DNA of 64,000 nucleotides from Beroe ovata (lineage: Eukaryota > Ctenophora > Nuda > Beroida > Beroidae): assembly GCA_946803715.1 (NCBI GenBank), contig CAMPET010000027.1:119405-183404 (forward strand), given 5' to 3'. Every line of letters starts with the position of its first letter. Within the stretch, counting starts at the first letter, position 1. The position numbers and the translations under genes are program-made. Shown here one piece after another: positions 61,189 through 64,000 of the stretch. The notes beneath the pieces were generated by a model. That model did no database searches. It was not told the DNA's origin and saw only the letters and a list, made by a program, of their open reading frames with translations.

Positions 61189-63959
61189 CACACACACACT
61201 NGCACACACACAGACACACACACGCACACACACACACACATACACATACACTATTCGCAGATAACGGACTGGACGGGTAATTTGCTGGAGAGACGGTACA
61301 ACTACAGGAACTACAACCAACAGTTCGGTACCGGACAACACTATGCTTACTACCACGATGAAGATGAGAGCTCATTCCAGGTCAGACATTTACCTCGCAA
61401 TGTGTGAATTATCTAGGATACGATTGTGTGACAGGGTGTGATGGGGTGTGATGAAACTAAGAATAGGAAAGTATAGAATTAAAAGAAAGGTGAAAAAGTG
61501 AATTAGAAATTTTCTCTTTCTCCAAATCTCAGTACCTAGCCTGCTCTATGTCTCCATCTGGATCAGGGTACTGGTATCGCGTGAATCACTCTATCCTAGT
61601 ACTGGTAAGATAGTCAATGACAACTGTCTCTTTCAATCCTCAGCTTGTGGACACATCCAAGCCACAACGCAGTCTGTACCAGAGATCTCGAGCTCGGTAC
61701 CAGAGGACACGGCACCAACGTCCCACACAGAGGGTACAGGATCCTAAGACTGGTCGAATGACGGTCATTCCCAAGTACAACCCCGTGAGACGCAACAACT
61801 GGAACCAACGTGGTCATGACAACAAGAACCAGGTACGAAACTGAACTGATAATCTATATCGTATGATATAATCTCACAATTTGGATATAAGTTTTGGTTT
61901 ATGAATAACCCTCTCATTGTTGATTGGTTGTGATGACTCCACGTCTTGTACTACTGATGTGGATGTCCGTATGTACATTGTATGTATGTACATATCCGTA
62001 TGTACAATGTACATTGTACATACATTGTACATACATTGTACAATTGACATCCGTATTGTGTTACCTAACCCGTGATGCAGGTGAAGCTGAAGGCATCTGT
62101 GGAAGTAAGGAAAGATTGGGAGCAGCAGGTTGAGATAGAGTTCTCACAGATTGCTAAGCTACATCTCCAATATCCGGAGAAAGAGATACAGACGCTGGTT
62201 GAGTGTGGTTCTCTCGAGTACTATGACAAGAAGTGAGTTATTGTCCTGACTCAAATATAGCAGTGGCTAGTGTACTATATGCATTATACACTTGATGATA
62301 CTGTTACTCGTATATCATTGTAAGTTGTAATCCTCACCCCTTACGGAAACCGTGGCCCCCTCTCCCACCTTCCCTCATCCTAATCCTAGCCCTATCCCTC
62401 TGCCCTCACTCTTTCCTGCACTCTCGCCATTCCTCTCAACTCTAACCTCCTGACCCATACCCGGTTATTTGCTCTGTACGATAACCCCCTGCCCTAGGTT
62501 TGACCGAATTACTATGAAGACGGAGCGGCCTCTGGGTACGACTGACCGTGTTTTCCACCACGTATCCACTGCTGACGATCCCATTATCCGAGAGTTGGTC
62601 AAGGAAGGTCACGTGTTCGCCACTGACTCCATCCTTGCTACTATCATGACGTGTCCACGGTCGTACTACAGCTGGGATATCATCATCCAGCGTGTAGGGA
62701 GCAGGTATGGGAACTTTCACATGATTTGATGGGAAGTGTCTGCCTACTGGTCGACCAGTTTATCGCTGGATACAGCCTTAGTGGGCCATCACTATGCAAA
62801 CGTCTCCTCGGGTTACCCTACGGGAACTGAAAAATGAAAAAAGCAAACTGATATTTTTTTCTCCTGAAGATTGAAGAATGAAGAAGATCAGAATTGATGA
62901 CAGAAAAATGGAATTTTATTATCGAATTTCATAAGATTGGGACAGTTTCAAACACATCTTACACTTTACGTCATGACAGGCCTCTGTGACGAATGAATGC
63001 CTATTCGTCATAACGTACTGACACCACTCTGACGTAGGAATGTGTTGACACCAGCATGTAATGCCTACGTCATGCCAGACTTCTGTGACGAATGGGGGAC
63101 CCATTCGTCTTAACTCGCTGACAGCACTACATAACTCTGACGTAAAAATGCGTCGACACCAGTTTACAGTACCGACGTCATGACAGGCGTCTGTGACGAA
63201 TGGGTGCCTATTCGTCATAACGTACTGACACCACTCTGACGTAGGAATGTGTTGACACCAGCATGAAATGCCTACGTCATGCCAGACTTCTGTGACGAAT
63301 GGGGGACCCATTCGTCATAACTCGCTGACACCACTACATAACTCTGACGTAGGAATGCGTCGACACCAGTATACAATACCTACGTCATAACAGGGCTCTG
63401 TGACGAATGGGGGATTCATTCGTCATAGCTTGTTTTTGATGGGAAAAGTTATAAGTTGTGATCTTCGACGTATATGAAATTCATGTATCAACACTGATTC
63501 ATTAATGAACGAAACCAGACTGGAAATCAAACCTGGAAACCAAACTGAAACTAAAATCTCGGGAACTGAAGGAAAACTTTTGTGCACTAATGCACTGATC
63601 AAACAGTATAAGTCTGGATACAGCATACTCGTACACGTGTTTTGGAGGGAGAAATGTCACTTGATTGGCGGAATGTCACGTGATGACCAAGAAAACACAA
63701 TGATCCTCACTTGCAGGTTGTTCTTCGATAAGCGTGACGACTCCGGGTTCGACTTCCTGACAGTTAACGAGACAGCTAACGACTTGCCGGGCGGAGACGG
63801 TAGTGCGAACTCTCTACGGAATCTGAGTGTGGAAGCGACACTCATTAACCAGACATTCTCACAGCAGTGCCTGAGGAAAGACATGAGGAAGGAGTTCAAG
63901 AGACCGAACCCCTTCGTGGACGAGGACGATAAAACGGAGCCGTGTTCCGTAGCATATAG
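60946..63959 (+). CDS. EIF3D: Eukaryotic translation initiation factor 3 subunit D, 3'-partial
   Basis: mRNA cap-binding subunit of eIF3. Exons in the window: 60946-61095, 61261-61380, 61644-61832, 62081-62232, 62498-62704, 63717-63959, in agreeing phases (353 codons; human has 548 residues). Family landmarks are [119 protein letters not shown] and NPFVDEDD. The RNA-rich linker ([13 protein letters not shown]) is shorter and differs from the human one. ATGs at 60946 and 60952 are both possible; the upstream tctatag suggests a spliced leader exon. The cap-binding domain continues past the end of the window. Confidence 0.95.
61128..61252. repeat. (CA)n microsatellite filling the first EIF3D intron
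   Basis: Nearly all of the 165-bp intron 61096-61260 is CA-rich, running to within about ten bases of the acceptor ctattcgcag. An N lies at 61201. Confidence 0.95.
62965..63430. repeat. Palindrome-containing minisatellite in an EIF3D intron
   Basis: About four to five units of roughly 105-110 bp with ctgtgacgaatg ... cattcgtcataac, ctgacaccact, ctgacgtaggaatg, gttgacaccagcatg and cctacgtcatg. It lies wholly inside the intron 62705-63716. Same family as 1208-2070 and 20990-21560. Confidence 0.9.
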
Positions 63960-63968
63960 GTTAGCAGA

Positions 63969-63971
<3 letters not shown>

Positions 63972-64000
<29 letters not shown>
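63972..64000. repeat. (GT)n microsatellite at the window end
   Basis: Uninterrupted GT run starting about 12 bp after the donor of the EIF3D exon ending at 63959. It continues outside the window. Confidence 0.95.

Noticed and set aside
1-64000. tRNA, rRNA or other structured RNA genes
   Set aside because: I looked for tRNA A/B-box patterns and cloverleaf arms by eye and found none convincing; a covariance-model scan would be decisive.

Overview
The window is nuclear DNA of an invertebrate animal. Nearly every gene is broken by GT-AG introns, the proteins are typical animal housekeeping and signalling proteins, and the spacers hold fold-back elements, MITE-like (short non-autonomous DNA transposon) elements, minisatellites and long CA/GT tracts. 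The sequence does not identify the phylum; I would only say metazoan, not vertebrate. There are two runs of N (39996-40032 and 51328-51466). Seven single N, several beside near-duplicate sequence, suggest draft-assembly joins.

Layout, left to right. An aminoacylase-1 gene (+, 54-2801, 5' end outside) is followed by a TRMO-type tRNA methyltransferase (+, 3110-4255). Next is a repeat nest (4389-6110) with a perfect 118-bp-arm palindrome. An intronless, AT-rich PMS2 mismatch-repair gene (+, 6912-9065) comes next. Then a 21-exon ankyrin-HECT ubiquitin ligase (+, 9258-16755), whose last exon carries a 95-bp transposon insertion just after the catalytic cysteine. A second repeat block (16756-18720) precedes a 14-exon RAP1GDS1/SmgGDS gene (-, 18721-25692). 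About 10.8 kb follows with no gene I can support. An 11-exon K+-dependent Na+/Ca2+ exchanger (NCKX/SLC24 family, +, 36484-54015) has long introns and several small cytoplasmic-loop exons. A GC-rich fold-back cluster (54.9-57.6 kb) leads to an intronless leucine-rich-repeat gene (+, 58010-58717), a TOMM40 gene (+, 59039-60473) and the 5' two thirds of EIF3D (+, 60946 to beyond the end).

The exon models were built by hand from splice sites, codon phase and protein-family similarity. HECT (4101 nt), RAP1GDS1 (1770 nt), NCKX (2154 nt), TOMM40 (978 nt) and TRMO (1014 nt) all give uninterrupted frames with matching phases. The genes do not form one pathway.

The strongest unusual signal is the HECT ligase. 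A 95-bp element with imperfect terminal inverted repeats, flanked by a 10-bp target duplication, sits in frame between the catalytic-cysteine motif and the C-terminal tail. It adds 35 residues without a stop. Relatives of the element lie elsewhere in the window. A second cross-cutting signal is a palindrome-containing minisatellite family in introns of three unrelated genes (ACY1, RAP1GDS1, EIF3D).
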